NCBI GenBank assembly: GCA_947385955.1
Contig: CANDNA010000007.1
Location: forward strand, 1-64,000
Length of the DNA stretch: 64,000 nucleotides
Source of the DNA: an uncultured Clostridia bacterium
GTDB lineage: Bacteria > Bacillota > Clostridia > Lachnospirales > Lachnospiraceae
Reading direction: 5' to 3'
This document shows positions 51,931 to 61,353 of this stretch, piece by piece; the stretch's first letter is position 1; each line of letters opens with the position of its first letter. The notes under the pieces were generated by a model. The model was not told the DNA's origin. It searched no databases and worked only from the letters and a program-made list of their open reading frames with translations. The translations under genes were made by a program, and so were the position numbers.

Positions 51931-52968
51931 ATGTGGTTACATTTGGGACTTCTGGCAGTCTGTACATGGCTTCTGCCTTTTTGTATGGGGCTTCTGCCGG
52001 TTCGCTATATGAAAGATGAGCATCGGTCCCTGGGGATGATCTGGCTGTCCGGATGGATGATGATGTTTGCTGTATTTCAGCTTCTGGCAGTCCCGTTTAT
52101 TGTGCTGGAAGCCTCTTTTATGCTGGTGGTGCAGAGCTATACCATCGTGATCGGCATTCTGGCAGTGGTGTTTCTGCTGCTGGGACATGGAAGTATTCCG
52201 GCCTGTCTGCGCAAGATCAGGGAGCACAGGCCGGAAAAAGAGCAGATTCCGATTATGGCCATTGTGCTGCTTCTGATGGGGATACAGCTTTTCTTTGCCT
52301 TTCATATGCAGTACCTGGACGGGGACGATTCTTTTTTTGTTGCCACTTCCCTGACCAGCCAGCATACGGATACCATGTACCGGTTTACTCCCTATTATGG
52401 TGCAGACGGCCCGCTGGATATCCGGCATGCGCTTTCCACAGAACCGATTTTTATGGCATGGCTTTCGGAGGTGACAGGGATCCATGTGACGATCATCTGC
52501 CACAGTTATATCAGTATGCTGTTTCTGGCATTGATGTTCTGTATTTATGTACAGGCGGGAAATCAGTTGTTTCCGCTGCAGAGAAAGAGTAAGTGGCTGT
52601 TTTTGCTGTTCGTGAATCTGTGGTATCTGTTCGGCAATGTTTCCATCTATACGGCAGAGAGTTTTGCCTATACCAGAACCTGGCAGGGCAAGGCCATGTT
52701 TCCCAATCTGATGATTCCCGCCCTGTTCCTCTGGCTTTTGTTTATGGCCAAGGAGGAGATGGATGTGGGAGAATGGGGGATGCTTTTTATTATCGTATTG
52801 TGTACCACTTTCACCACCAGTACAGGCATCTTTACGGTGCCGATCCTGCTGGGTCTGGCTTCTGTTCTGATGGCCATAGAAAAAAAGAAAATCCTGCTGG
52901 TGGTTCAGACGGCGGCCTGTCTGTTACCCTGTATTTTTTTCGGCCTGCTGTATCTGTTTTTGCAGTGA
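51931..52968 (+). CDS. N-terminal part of a DUF6077-like membrane protein, ends at an in-frame TGA
   Basis: This 345-residue protein has about nine helices. The acidic loop MQYLDGDDSFFVATSLT lies near residue 130, typical of GT-C-like proteins. GGAGGAAG precedes ATG 51931; the frame is open to 51892 inside the previous gene. It stops at TGA 52966-52968, while the same frame runs on for 17 codons with no other stop to the ATG of the next gene. The topology is incomplete for the family, which normally ends in a soluble outer domain, and the next gene supplies just that. It may be a split or broken gene. Confidence 0.7.
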   Translation: MWLHLGLLAVCTWLLPFCMGLLPVRYMKDEHRSLGMIWLSGWMMMFAVFQLLAVPFIVLEASFMLVVQSYTIVIGILAVVFLLLGHGSIPACLRKIREHRPEKEQIPIMAIVLLLMGIQLFFAFHMQYLDGDDSFFVATSLTSQHTDTMYRFTPYYGADGPLDIRHALSTEPIFMAWLSEVTGIHVTIICHSYISMLFLALMFCIYVQAGNQLFPLQRKSKWLFLLFVNLWYLFGNVSIYTAESFAYTRTWQGKAMFPNLMIPALFLWLLFMAKEEMDVGEWGMLFIIVLCTTFTTSTGIFTVPILLGLASVLMAIEKKKILLVVQTAACLLPCIFFGLLYLFLQ

Positions 52969-53019
52969 GGACAAAGCAGTATCCGGCAGAAAAACAAAGG
53001 AAAAGAAGAAAGGAACATC

Positions 53020-53892
53020 ATGGGAGAGATCATCAGAACGACCCTTACCATTTATCAGAACTATGGCGGTGACAGTACGATGACTGTGATTGTTGCCGCG
53101 GCGATTTTATATCTTTGGGTAACAGAAGAAAAAAAAGAAATCAAAATGCTGTTTGTGCATTTGACAGCAGGGATTCTGGCATTGTTTTTCTTTCCGCTGT
53201 TTGCCTATGCCGCCATGCATTTTTTCCTGGATTCCCAGGTTTACTACAGGCTGCTGTGGCTGGTCCCTATGGGGATGACAGTATCTTATGCACTGGCAAG
53301 GGCGGTCAGCAAGATCGAGACAAGGAGAAAGCGGATTGTGATCAGTACGGTATTTGCTCTGCTGCTGATGCAGAGCGGCAGTCTGGTCTATCAGAATCCG
53401 ATGGTGACGAAGGCGGAAAACCTGTATCATCTGCCCCAGTCGGTGATTGCGGCAGCGGATGTGATGCATGTGGACGGCCGGGATGTGAAGGCAGTGGTGC
53501 CGGGGGAAATGCTGCAGTTTATCCGCCAGTATGATGCCAGTATCCAGTTGGCATATGGCCGGGATGCCCTGGTGGACGGATGGAGCAACAATCCGTTGTA
53601 CGAAGCGATGGAAGCCAATCCGGTGCGATCTTTTGCGATCACCGATTATGCCAAGCAGCAGGGCGTGGAATATATTGTGCTTCGGGCGGGAACCCCTGTT
53701 GCAGGCAGCAAGCCCATCGGAAAATATGAGTTCAGTTATCTGACAACGATAGAGAACTATGATATTTATATTTATGACAGAGCAGAATTTGCAGAAGAAA
53801 AAAAGAAAGAATATGAGTCCCTGACAGATTCGGGCAGGGTGGAAAATTATTTATACACAGGGAAACAGGAGGACCAAAATGAAGGAATTTGA
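53020..53892 (+). CDS. C-terminal part of the same DUF6077-like membrane protein
   Basis: This 290-residue protein has about four helices in the first 130 residues and a soluble outer domain after that. It carries DVKAVVPGEMLQFIRQYD and AITDYAKQQGVEYIVLRAG, like the C-terminal parts of GT-C-like proteins in this island. It is in the same frame as the preceding gene and 17 sense codons away from its stop. GAAAGGAAC in front of the ATG could allow independent translation, so two cooperating subunits are possible. It overlaps the next gene by 14 bases. Confidence 0.7.
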   Translation: MGEIIRTTLTIYQNYGGDSTMTVIVAAAILYLWVTEEKKEIKMLFVHLTAGILALFFFPLFAYAAMHFFLDSQVYYRLLWLVPMGMTVSYALARAVSKIETRRKRIVISTVFALLLMQSGSLVYQNPMVTKAENLYHLPQSVIAAADVMHVDGRDVKAVVPGEMLQFIRQYDASIQLAYGRDALVDGWSNNPLYEAMEANPVRSFAITDYAKQQGVEYIVLRAGTPVAGSKPIGKYEFSYLTTIENYDIYIYDRAEFAEEKKKEYESLTDSGRVENYLYTGKQEDQNEGI

Positions 53893-54886
53893 TGCATCTA
53901 AGGTATATCTGATCACAGGCGGGGCAGGCTTTATCGGGTTTCATCTGTCCAGGAGGCTGCTGGAAGAAGGCGCAAAGGTCATCGGCTTTGATAATCTGAA
54001 TGACTATTATGAAGTGTCACTGAAAGAAGCCAGGCTGAAAATACTGGAGAGCTTTCCCGGCTATACGTTTGTAAAAGGGGATCTGGCCGACAAAGAGGCG
54101 GTTTTCTCTGTGTTTGAAACATTCAGGCCGCAGATTGCCGTCAATCTGGGCGCTCAGGCAGGGGTCCGCTACAGCATTGACAATCCGGACGCCTATGTAT
54201 CCTCCAATCTGGTGGGATTTTTCAATATTCTGGAGGCATGCAGAAAGTATGGTATCTTCCATCTGGTATTTGCATCTTCCAGTTCCGTTTACGGCGGCAA
54301 CGAAAAGGTACCGTTTTCCGTGGATGACAAGGTGGACGGTCCGGTGAGCCTGTATGCGGCAACGAAAAAATCCAATGAGCTGATGGCCCATGCCTACAGC
54401 AAGCTGTATGATTATCCGGTGACAGGGCTGCGGTTTTTTACCGTGTACGGACCGATGGGCAGACCGGATATGGCATATTTTAAATTTGCAAAGAAAATTA
54501 TGAACGGTGAACCGATCCAGATCTACAACAATGGGGATATGATGCGGGATTTCACGTATATTGATGACATTGTGGCCGGAGTATACAATATTCTGTGCAA
54601 TCCGCCCCGGAAAAATGAAAACGGAGTGGCCTATAAAATTTACAACATCGGAAATAACCAGCCGGTGAAACTGATGGACTTTATTTCCACACTGGAGCGG
54701 TGTCTGGGCAGGGAAGCGGTGAAGGAATATTATCCCATGCAGCCGGGAGATGTATACCAGACCTATGCGGATGTATCGGAGCTGATGGAGGATTTCGGAT
54801 TCCGGCCGGATACCACCATTGAAGAAGGGCTGTCTGCATTTGTGGAATGGTTTGAGGATTATTATGGCTGTGGGCAGGATAAATAA
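53879..54886 (+). CDS. UDP-glucuronate 4-epimerase
   Basis: This 335-residue short-chain dehydrogenase interconverts UDP-glucuronate and UDP-galacturonate. The NAD site is TGGAGFIGFHL at residues 13-23, then GFDNLNDYYEVSLKEARL, which is typical of this epimerase. QAGVRYSIDNPDAY marks the CapI/LpsL group, and Tyr159/Lys163 are in YAATKKSNE. AGGAGG lies in front of the start, which overlaps the previous gene. It indicates galacturonic acid in the surface polymer. A UDP-glucose dehydrogenase is not in the window. Confidence 0.93.
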   Translation: MKEFDASKVYLITGGAGFIGFHLSRRLLEEGAKVIGFDNLNDYYEVSLKEARLKILESFPGYTFVKGDLADKEAVFSVFETFRPQIAVNLGAQAGVRYSIDNPDAYVSSNLVGFFNILEACRKYGIFHLVFASSSSVYGGNEKVPFSVDDKVDGPVSLYAATKKSNELMAHAYSKLYDYPVTGLRFFTVYGPMGRPDMAYFKFAKKIMNGEPIQIYNNGDMMRDFTYIDDIVAGVYNILCNPPRKNENGVAYKIYNIGNNQPVKLMDFISTLERCLGREAVKEYYPMQPGDVYQTYADVSELMEDFGFRPDTTIEEGLSAFVEWFEDYYGCGQDK

Positions 54887-56881
54887 ATGAAAAGAAGAAG
54901 GCGTCGTTATGCGATGCTTATGCTTTCCGCATTGCTGCTGTGCCTGGGAGTGCCGGTTTACGGAGAACGGGCAGTAGGGGAGACCGGTGCGCCGGGGGTA
55001 AGGCAATGGGAGGAAGAGGAAGGGGAAATCTATGTATCAGTACCCTTTTCCCATTACAGGCATAAGATAATCCGTTTATGGTGGAATGAACAAGAACAGA
55101 AATATTATCTGTTTCTGCCGTCCTTCTGGCAGGAAGAAGATAAGCTGAAGCTGTGGACCGGGGGAGGCGGCCCGGTATCCCTGGACGGTGAAACGCTGTC
55201 CGGCGGCAGGAGCCGGGTGTCTGTGGGACTGCATATATTGGGAGCAGACGGACAGACCTTCCCACTGGAAGTGATGGCCTCCCGCAATGTGCCGGCGCTG
55301 TTTATTGAAATGGAACAGGAAAAGCTGGAAAGACTGGGTGTAGAGCCTTATGAGCAGCAGTACGGGGCACAGGTCATACTGGTGAATCCCAAAGGGGATG
55401 CGGAAACAGAAGCAAGGATAGAAGGACTGCGGGTCAGAGGCAATACTTCCGCAGACTGGGTGAAAAAACCGTATCAGATGACGATGGAGCAGGCTGTGGA
55501 CTTTCTCGGTATGGGAGGGGCCGTAAAATGGAATCTGCTCAGCAACTGGTCGGATAAAACACTGCTGCGCAATAAAATCACCTATGATATGGCGGCGCAG
55601 GCGGGTATGGCGTATTCTCCGGAGAGCGGATTTGTGGATCTGTATCTCAACGGGTCTTACGAAGGGTGCTATCAGCTCTGTGAAAAGGTGGAGATCGGGC
55701 CGAACAGAGTGGACATCCGCAATCTGGAAGAATACACTCTGTATGAACCGGATGCCGAAGAAGCAGATCCGGCAGGGATGGCAGATCTGGTCAGGGAGGC
55801 GCCGGCGCAGTATGGGGTGCGTTTTCTGGAAAACGGGATCAGCCTGCGGGGATATGAAACCCAAATCGGAACAGAAGATATTACCGGCGGCTATCTGCTG
55901 GAAATCGAGCGGCCTTCCCGCATCTATGCCAGCGCCAGTTTTTTTATTACCGGAGGAGGACAGCCTGTTACCATAAAGCGGCCCAAATATGCGGACTATG
56001 CCCAGGCGGAGTACATTGCCGGTCTCTGGCAGACCTTTGAAGATGCCCTGTATGCGGAGGACGGCGTGAATCCGGGCACCGGACTTAACTATACGGCATA
56101 CATCGATCTGGAGAGTTTTGTGAAAAAGTATCTGGTGGAAGAGATTGTGCGCAATTATGATGCATCTTCCACCAGCCAGTATTTTTATAAGGATATGGAT
56201 GCTGAGGATGGAAAGCTCTATGCGGGACCGGTCTGGGACTATGATATGAGCCTGGGGAATCCGATTATGAATCCCCGGACCAATCAGCATTACATCAGCA
56301 GCGTCAGCCCTTATGGCCTGTTTGCCGCCCTTCCGATGGACCCGTTTTCGATCTGGTATCATATGTATGAGAAAGAGGAGTTCAGGGCAGAGACAGAGCA
56401 GACATACGAAACGGTCTTTCTTCCGATTCTCAGGGAGCTGGAGGAAGGAGGTGTGGATGCTCTGGCAGAGGACCTTGCGCCCAGTGCAATGATGGACGGC
56501 GTCAGATGGGGCCGTAATAAGGGAACCGATCCCGACAGCCGGGCGGCAGAGTATCAGGAAAGTATCCGGGAGCTGACAGACTTTATCCGGATCAGAGAAG
56601 GATATCTGACCGGGCTGTGGGTAGAGGGCAGGGAATCCAAAAAGGTATATCTGGACGGCGGGGACGGTGATCTGTATATTTCCTATGTGGAAGGACTGGT
56701 GGGAGATGTGCTGGAGGTACCGCTGGCCCCGGAAAAAGAAGGGTATACTTTTGTGAGATGGCTCAATGGATATACAAAGGAGCCTTATGCGTTCGGGACG
56801 CCTTATGATGGCAGTGATCTGTACTTTGTGGCGGAGTATCGGAGTGATACGGACGGCAGTATACTGATTGCCGGAGAGTGA
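54887..56881 (+). CDS. Secreted CotH-kinase family protein (third copy)
   Basis: This 664-residue protein starts directly after the epimerase stop. It has a signal peptide (basic KRRRRR start, hydrophobic to about residue 25) and then the beta domain. The CotH domain has EGLRVRGNTSADWVKKPYQM, DKTLLRNKITYDMAAQAGM, YEGCYQLCEKVEIG and GPVWDYDMSLGNPIMNP. Compared with the copy at 41243 it carries an insert of about 40 residues after the CEKVEIG region. The C-terminal repeat-like tail (FVRWLNGYTKEPYAFGTPYD) is shared. The target of phosphorylation is unknown. Confidence 0.87.
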   Translation: MKRRRRRYAMLMLSALLLCLGVPVYGERAVGETGAPGVRQWEEEEGEIYVSVPFSHYRHKIIRLWWNEQEQKYYLFLPSFWQEEDKLKLWTGGGGPVSLDGETLSGGRSRVSVGLHILGADGQTFPLEVMASRNVPALFIEMEQEKLERLGVEPYEQQYGAQVILVNPKGDAETEARIEGLRVRGNTSADWVKKPYQMTMEQAVDFLGMGGAVKWNLLSNWSDKTLLRNKITYDMAAQAGMAYSPESGFVDLYLNGSYEGCYQLCEKVEIGPNRVDIRNLEEYTLYEPDAEEADPAGMADLVREAPAQYGVRFLENGISLRGYETQIGTEDITGGYLLEIERPSRIYASASFFITGGGQPVTIKRPKYADYAQAEYIAGLWQTFEDALYAEDGVNPGTGLNYTAYIDLESFVKKYLVEEIVRNYDASSTSQYFYKDMDAEDGKLYAGPVWDYDMSLGNPIMNPRTNQHYISSVSPYGLFAALPMDPFSIWYHMYEKEEFRAETEQTYETVFLPILRELEEGGVDALAEDLAPSAMMDGVRWGRNKGTDPDSRAAEYQESIRELTDFIRIREGYLTGLWVEGRESKKVYLDGGDGDLYISYVEGLVGDVLEVPLAPEKEGYTFVRWLNGYTKEPYAFGTPYDGSDLYFVAEYRSDTDGSILIAGE

Positions 56882-56895
56882 TTGGGAGGCAGAAT

Positions 56896-59052
56896 ATGAT
56901 TCTTTTCTTGTGTGTCCTGAGCCTGGTTTTATGGGCTTATCTGATACAGAAGGCGGCGCCGGGCATCGGCCTGGTCAGGCTGGCAGTGTTTACGCTGTGC
57001 GGCTTTTTCTTCCTGTATACAGTGGTCAGTGCAGGATTTTTCCAGGCGGACTGTTTTCAGTTTGTGCCTGTGCTGCTGGTGTGCATCGGCCTGGAGACCG
57101 TGGTGTCGGCAGGACTGGTTTTTCGCGCATACCAAAAGCCGGAACCGGGGACGGAGAATCGTACCGGCAGCCAGGCATGGCCTGGCAGGCTGGCGGGATG
57201 TCTGCATATAAACGTATCCTGCGATGTACGCAGATATGCCATTCCCCTGGTGATCAGTCTGCTGGCGCTGCCTTTTACCTGGAATAAATTTGAACTGTAC
57301 AGTATGGGGCAGGATCAGGGGACCTATCAGGTGAAGGCGCTGGCTCTGATGGCGTATGATACCCATAACTATATGGAGATGGAGGAATTTACCAGGCTGG
57401 AAACGCCGCAGGAGCGTCAGAAATATCTGGATTTTGTTTACGGGCAGAACAATCTCTATCTGCCCAGAGTGATTGAGGAAACGGAAACAGATGCGGCAAA
57501 TTTTGACAGAATCGTGGGGACCATACATGGTCTGCCCACCTATTCGGCGCTGCTGGCATTGTGGGGACTGCTGTTCGGATATCCCCAAATGATCGGCGTG
57601 CAGACGCTGCTGTATCTGTGTCTGATCTTTCTGATGTATTTTCTGACGGAAAATATGGGATTGGGACGGAAGCTGTCCTGTCTTGCGACGGCGCTTGCCG
57701 CTTTCAGTCCCATCGTGGTATGGGGTTCCAAGTCCTCGCTGACAGAGCTGGGACTGGCGGTGATTTTCGGGGTCTTTCTGTATTTTATGACCCTGGGAGG
57801 ACGGGCTGCGTATCTGGCCGGGCTGCCGCTTCTGGTATTTGCTTTTTTCCATATCAGCATCTATGTATTTATGCCAATACTGGTCATTGCCTTATTTGTA
57901 CTGTATTTTCTGGATGGAAACAGGGGCTGGCTTGTCTCTGTGCTGGTAACGCTGTGGGGGTATCTGCTCAGCGCGTTCTGGTCTTTTTCCATTGCACCTT
58001 ATTATTCTTATGGGAATTACAGCGTTTTGTGGAAGCTGACCCGGAATCTGATCCATGAGAACAATATCAAAGCAGTGATTGTGGGATTGTGCAGTATCCT
58101 GTCCGTGGCGGCCTTGTTTCTGATGAGCGGCCGGGGAAGGCAGTTTGCAGACAATCTCAGAAAGAAAACGGGGCAAAGCCGTCTGTGGAAGAATCTCTTG
58201 TACTGGGGTGTGCGTCTGGGGCTTTTGGGGTCTGCCTTGTTTTTTGTATACAAAGGAATCATTCAGGCGGAATATCTCAGATATTGCCAGTATCTGCAGA
58301 TCAGCACTTATATTTATATGACCGGGCTTTTGCTGATTCCCTTTCTGTATGGGTATCTGCTGCTGAAGCCCGGGGCCGCATGGAAAACCCCCGGACGGTC
58401 GGCGCTGTCCCTTTTGTTTTTCTATTGCGTGATCGCTTACTCCATGTTTATGCGGCTGGAAGTGCTGTTTTATTATTATTATGCCAGATATGTGATGATC
58501 TTTCTTTCCGTGGTTTTTCTGCTGGCGGGGCTTTTGCTGGAAGAGGCTGACAGGAAGGGGAAAATCAGTCTCTGCGTCCTGGGACTGGCCTTCCTTTCCT
58601 TCCTGCCCTATGATCTGGGCCTGATCACCCAGAAAGACCATACACGGTGCGAATGGGAGGTACTGGGGGATATCTGTGAGGATATTACCGGAGAGGACGC
58701 GTTTTTGGTGGGGCCGGATGAACAGCAGATTGTATTTATCTTTCCGGTCAAGCTGCTGACCGGTTGTGATGTCTATTATGTGGAGGAAAATCTGAGAGAG
58801 CAGGCCCAGTGGCTTGCAGGACAGTACCGGAACGTATATTATCTGGATTATGACGGGGAACTGGAACGAAAGATGGAAGAGGACAATAGTTGGCAGGATG
58901 CGCCACTGCGTGTGAGAAAAGTGTATACCAACTGGAATCATTTGAGTCATCTGGATTATTTCAATATTACCAATCCGCTGACGCCGATTCCGCTCAACTA
59001 TGTGGAGTATCGACTGAAGCTGTCCATGCATGAAATCAGCCTGACCGGCTGA
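56896..59052 (+). CDS. GT-C-like polytopic membrane protein
   Basis: This protein of about 718 residues has some thirteen helices and an outer C-terminal domain of 150 residues. The loop YSMGQDQGTYQVKALALM, with its acidic residue near 140, and HGLPTYSALLALWGLLFG resemble GT-C transferases of the ArnT/DUF2723 kind. GGGAGG stands before ATG 56896; a GTG at 56878 overlaps the CotH gene and is less likely. It is followed after 13 bases by a DPM1-like GT2, which could make its lipid-sugar donor. Confidence 0.8.
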   Translation: MILFLCVLSLVLWAYLIQKAAPGIGLVRLAVFTLCGFFFLYTVVSAGFFQADCFQFVPVLLVCIGLETVVSAGLVFRAYQKPEPGTENRTGSQAWPGRLAGCLHINVSCDVRRYAIPLVISLLALPFTWNKFELYSMGQDQGTYQVKALALMAYDTHNYMEMEEFTRLETPQERQKYLDFVYGQNNLYLPRVIEETETDAANFDRIVGTIHGLPTYSALLALWGLLFGYPQMIGVQTLLYLCLIFLMYFLTENMGLGRKLSCLATALAAFSPIVVWGSKSSLTELGLAVIFGVFLYFMTLGGRAAYLAGLPLLVFAFFHISIYVFMPILVIALFVLYFLDGNRGWLVSVLVTLWGYLLSAFWSFSIAPYYSYGNYSVLWKLTRNLIHENNIKAVIVGLCSILSVAALFLMSGRGRQFADNLRKKTGQSRLWKNLLYWGVRLGLLGSALFFVYKGIIQAEYLRYCQYLQISTYIYMTGLLLIPFLYGYLLLKPGAAWKTPGRSALSLLFFYCVIAYSMFMRLEVLFYYYYARYVMIFLSVVFLLAGLLLEEADRKGKISLCVLGLAFLSFLPYDLGLITQKDHTRCEWEVLGDICEDITGEDAFLVGPDEQQIVFIFPVKLLTGCDVYYVEENLREQAQWLAGQYRNVYYLDYDGELERKMEEDNSWQDAPLRVRKVYTNWNHLSHLDYFNITNPLTPIPLNYVEYRLKLSMHEISLTG

Positions 59053-59065
59053 CAGGAGGATGGGA

Positions 59066-60070
59066 ATGAAACTGATTATACAGATACCCTGCCTGAACGA
59101 GGCGGAAACACTGGAAATTGCCCTGAACGATCTGCCGCGGCATATTGACGGAATTGATGAGATCGAATATCTGATTATCAATGACGGCAGCCGGGACAAT
59201 ACGGTGGAGGTAGCGAGAAGATGGGGCGTGCATCATATCGTCAGCTTTCCGAGGAATAAGGGGCTGGCCAGAGGGTTTATGGCCGGGCTGGATGCGGCGC
59301 TGCGTCAGGGGGCAGATATTATTGTCAATACGGATGCGGACAATCAGTATTGCGGCGCGGATATTGAAAAGCTGATCCGGCCGATTCTGGACGGCGAAGC
59401 AGAGGTGGTCATCGGGGAACGGCCCATAGATGATACGGCTCATTTTTCGCCGCTCAAGAAAAAACTCCAGCATCTGGGCAGCTTTGTTGTGAGAAAAGCA
59501 TCCAAAACGAATATTCCCGATGCCCCCAGCGGTTTCCGGGCTTACAGCAGGGATGCCGCCATGCATATGAATGTGATCAATGAATATACCTATACGCTGG
59601 AAACCATCGTGCAGGCGGGCCGGAACCGGATGGCGATCACATCGGTGCCGATCCGCACCAATCCGGAGCTGCGCAGTTCCCGGCTGTTTTCCAGTATGGC
59701 AGCCTATGTGAAGCGTTCCATGCTGACCATACTGAGGGCCTTTATGATGTACAAGCCCATGCTCTGCTTTACGCTGGTGGGCGTGGTGCCTTTTCTGATC
59801 GGGCTGGGCATCGGCATCCGTTTTCTGTGCTTTTATTTTACCACCGGCGGTTCCGGCCATATCCAGTCGTTGATTCTGGCATGCACCCTGATGATTCTGG
59901 GATTTATGACCTTTATCATCGGACTGCAGGCGGATGTGATTGCGGCCAACCGGAAGATACTGGAGGATGTACAGTATCATCTGCGCCGGCTGGAATATGA
60001 TATCCTCCGGGAAAGAGGCGAAAACAAAGAGAAAGCCCCGGATCCGGAAAAGCCTGCCGGCAAAATGTAA
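59066..60070 (+). CDS. GT2 glycosyltransferase, DPM1-like, with C-terminal helices
   Basis: This 334-residue enzyme shows LIIQIPCLNEAETLEIAL, LIINDGSRDNTVEVARR and the metal site IVNTDADNQY. GERPIDDTAHFSPLKKKLQ and PDAPSGFRAYSRDAAM follow, marking polyprenyl-phosphate glycosyltransferases. Two C-terminal helices precede a charged tail. AGGAGG is well spaced for ATG 59066 but not for ATG 59060. It is the last gene of the long plus-strand operon, ten bases from a convergent gene with no hairpin visible between. Confidence 0.9.
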   Translation: MKLIIQIPCLNEAETLEIALNDLPRHIDGIDEIEYLIINDGSRDNTVEVARRWGVHHIVSFPRNKGLARGFMAGLDAALRQGADIIVNTDADNQYCGADIEKLIRPILDGEAEVVIGERPIDDTAHFSPLKKKLQHLGSFVVRKASKTNIPDAPSGFRAYSRDAAMHMNVINEYTYTLETIVQAGRNRMAITSVPIRTNPELRSSRLFSSMAAYVKRSMLTILRAFMMYKPMLCFTLVGVVPFLIGLGIGIRFLCFYFTTGGSGHIQSLILACTLMILGFMTFIIGLQADVIAANRKILEDVQYHLRRLEYDILRERGENKEKAPDPEKPAGKM

Positions 60071-60080
60071 ATAAGGTATC

Positions 60081-61253
60081 CTAAGGGCAGATGCTTTCTA
60101 TAATATCCCGGTATTTTTCAGCGATCATATGATAATCAAACCGGGCGGCTGTTTCCAGAGAGGCTTCGGACAGTTTCCGTACAAGACCGGGATCGGAAAT
60201 CAGACGGTTGATGAGAGAGGCCAGCTGCTTTTCATTGCGTTCCTCGGCCAACAGCCCGTTTTCCCCGTCCCGGATGATGTCGGTGATGCCGCCGGAACGG
60301 CTGGCGATGACCGGCAGCCCGGAGGCCATCGCTTCCAGAATGACCAGGCCGAAGCCCTCCACATCGCCGCCTTTGGCAGTGACAGAAGGAGCGGCAAACA
60401 GGTCGGCGGAGGCATAGACCGCCCGCAGCCGGGTATGAGGTATGGGGCCGAGAAACCGTACCCTGTGTTCCAGATGCAGTTCTTTCACCAGTGCTTTACA
60501 GGAGGCTTCCAGCGGACCGCTTCCGGCAATGACCAGCAGGGCATCCACATACTGCATGGCCCGGATCAGGTAAGCGGCGCCTTTTTTTTCTGCCAGGCGG
60601 CCCACAAAGAGCACCACCTTTTTTTCCCCCTGGGAGAAATAATCTTCCTTTCGGTTATCCGGGGAGAAATATGCGGTATTGCAGCCCATAGGGATGATGG
60701 AAGCGCTGTGAAAATGATAGGTATTTTTCAGTATTTGCTGCAAATGTTTTGACACGACAGTAACCGCAGAGGATTTTTCCAGGCAGTACTGTTTCAGACG
60801 GCGAAACGGCGCCTGGTTTAATTCTGCCACATCCGCGCCATGCCCGGTTACAAGAAAGGGTTTTTTGCAGAAAGCGCTTAAAATTCCCTGGGGAATCAGC
60901 CAGTGGGCATGGACCAGGTCAAAGCCTTTTTCATATTTCCGCAGATTCCGGTACTGGGCCAGCAGCAGAAAGGGGACCAGAAAAATCCGGATTTTCTTTT
61001 CTTTGATGCGGGGAACGATGGCGCCGGGATAACAGAGACTTTCCCAGGCATGGATGGGGAAATAGTGATAGCGGATCACGGAAATTCCTTCCAGGATTTC
61101 TTTTTCTGCCGCGCCCGGGGCGGCGGGCACCAGAACCGTAATATCGTAAAAGCGGCTCAGGCCGATGCAATAGTCCAGAATAAATCGGGGTTCCGTATCC
61201 TGTTCCCAACGGGGAAAAGTGGATGCGGTGACCAGTATTTTCTTTTTTTTCAT
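60081..61253 (-). CDS. GT4 glycosyltransferase
   Basis: This 390-residue GT-B enzyme shows TASTFPRWEQDTEPRFILDY, the acceptor part DLVHAHWLIPQGI and the donor part LFVGRLAEKKGAAYLI. PSVTAKGGDVEGFGLVILEA carries the two glutamates. AAGGAGG is spaced for ATG 61253; the frame is open to 61370 but that part would overlap the divergent gene. It is a single-gene unit between two plus-strand operons. Confidence 0.9.
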   Translation of the reverse strand: MKKKKILVTASTFPRWEQDTEPRFILDYCIGLSRFYDITVLVPAAPGAAEKEILEGISVIRYHYFPIHAWESLCYPGAIVPRIKEKKIRIFLVPFLLLAQYRNLRKYEKGFDLVHAHWLIPQGILSAFCKKPFLVTGHGADVAELNQAPFRRLKQYCLEKSSAVTVVSKHLQQILKNTYHFHSASIIPMGCNTAYFSPDNRKEDYFSQGEKKVVLFVGRLAEKKGAAYLIRAMQYVDALLVIAGSGPLEASCKALVKELHLEHRVRFLGPIPHTRLRAVYASADLFAAPSVTAKGGDVEGFGLVILEAMASGLPVIASRSGGITDIIRDGENGLLAEERNEKQLASLINRLISDPGLVRKLSEASLETAARFDYHMIAEKYRDIIESICP

Positions 61254-61277
61254 GATGCTTTTGCCTCCTTGCATAGT

Positions 61278-61307
61278 ATTATAATATAAAAATGAAAATA
61301 CAGTAAA
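61278..61307 (-). promoter_or_regulatory. Minus-strand promoter of the single GT4 gene
   Basis: On the minus strand TTTACT (61302-61307) lies 18 bases before a perfect TATAAT (61278-61283), and the ATG follows 24 bases later. The divergent gap up to 61353 also has to hold a promoter for the flippase gene, but no clear one was seen. Confidence 0.6.
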
Positions 61308-61353
61308 CTCTAATAATACATCCGGTATTAATTTTTCCGAAGAAAGGAATTGT

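Noticed and set aside
57892-59199. 435-codon minus-strand open frame
   Set aside because: Antisense of the GT-C-like gene and no own start signals.
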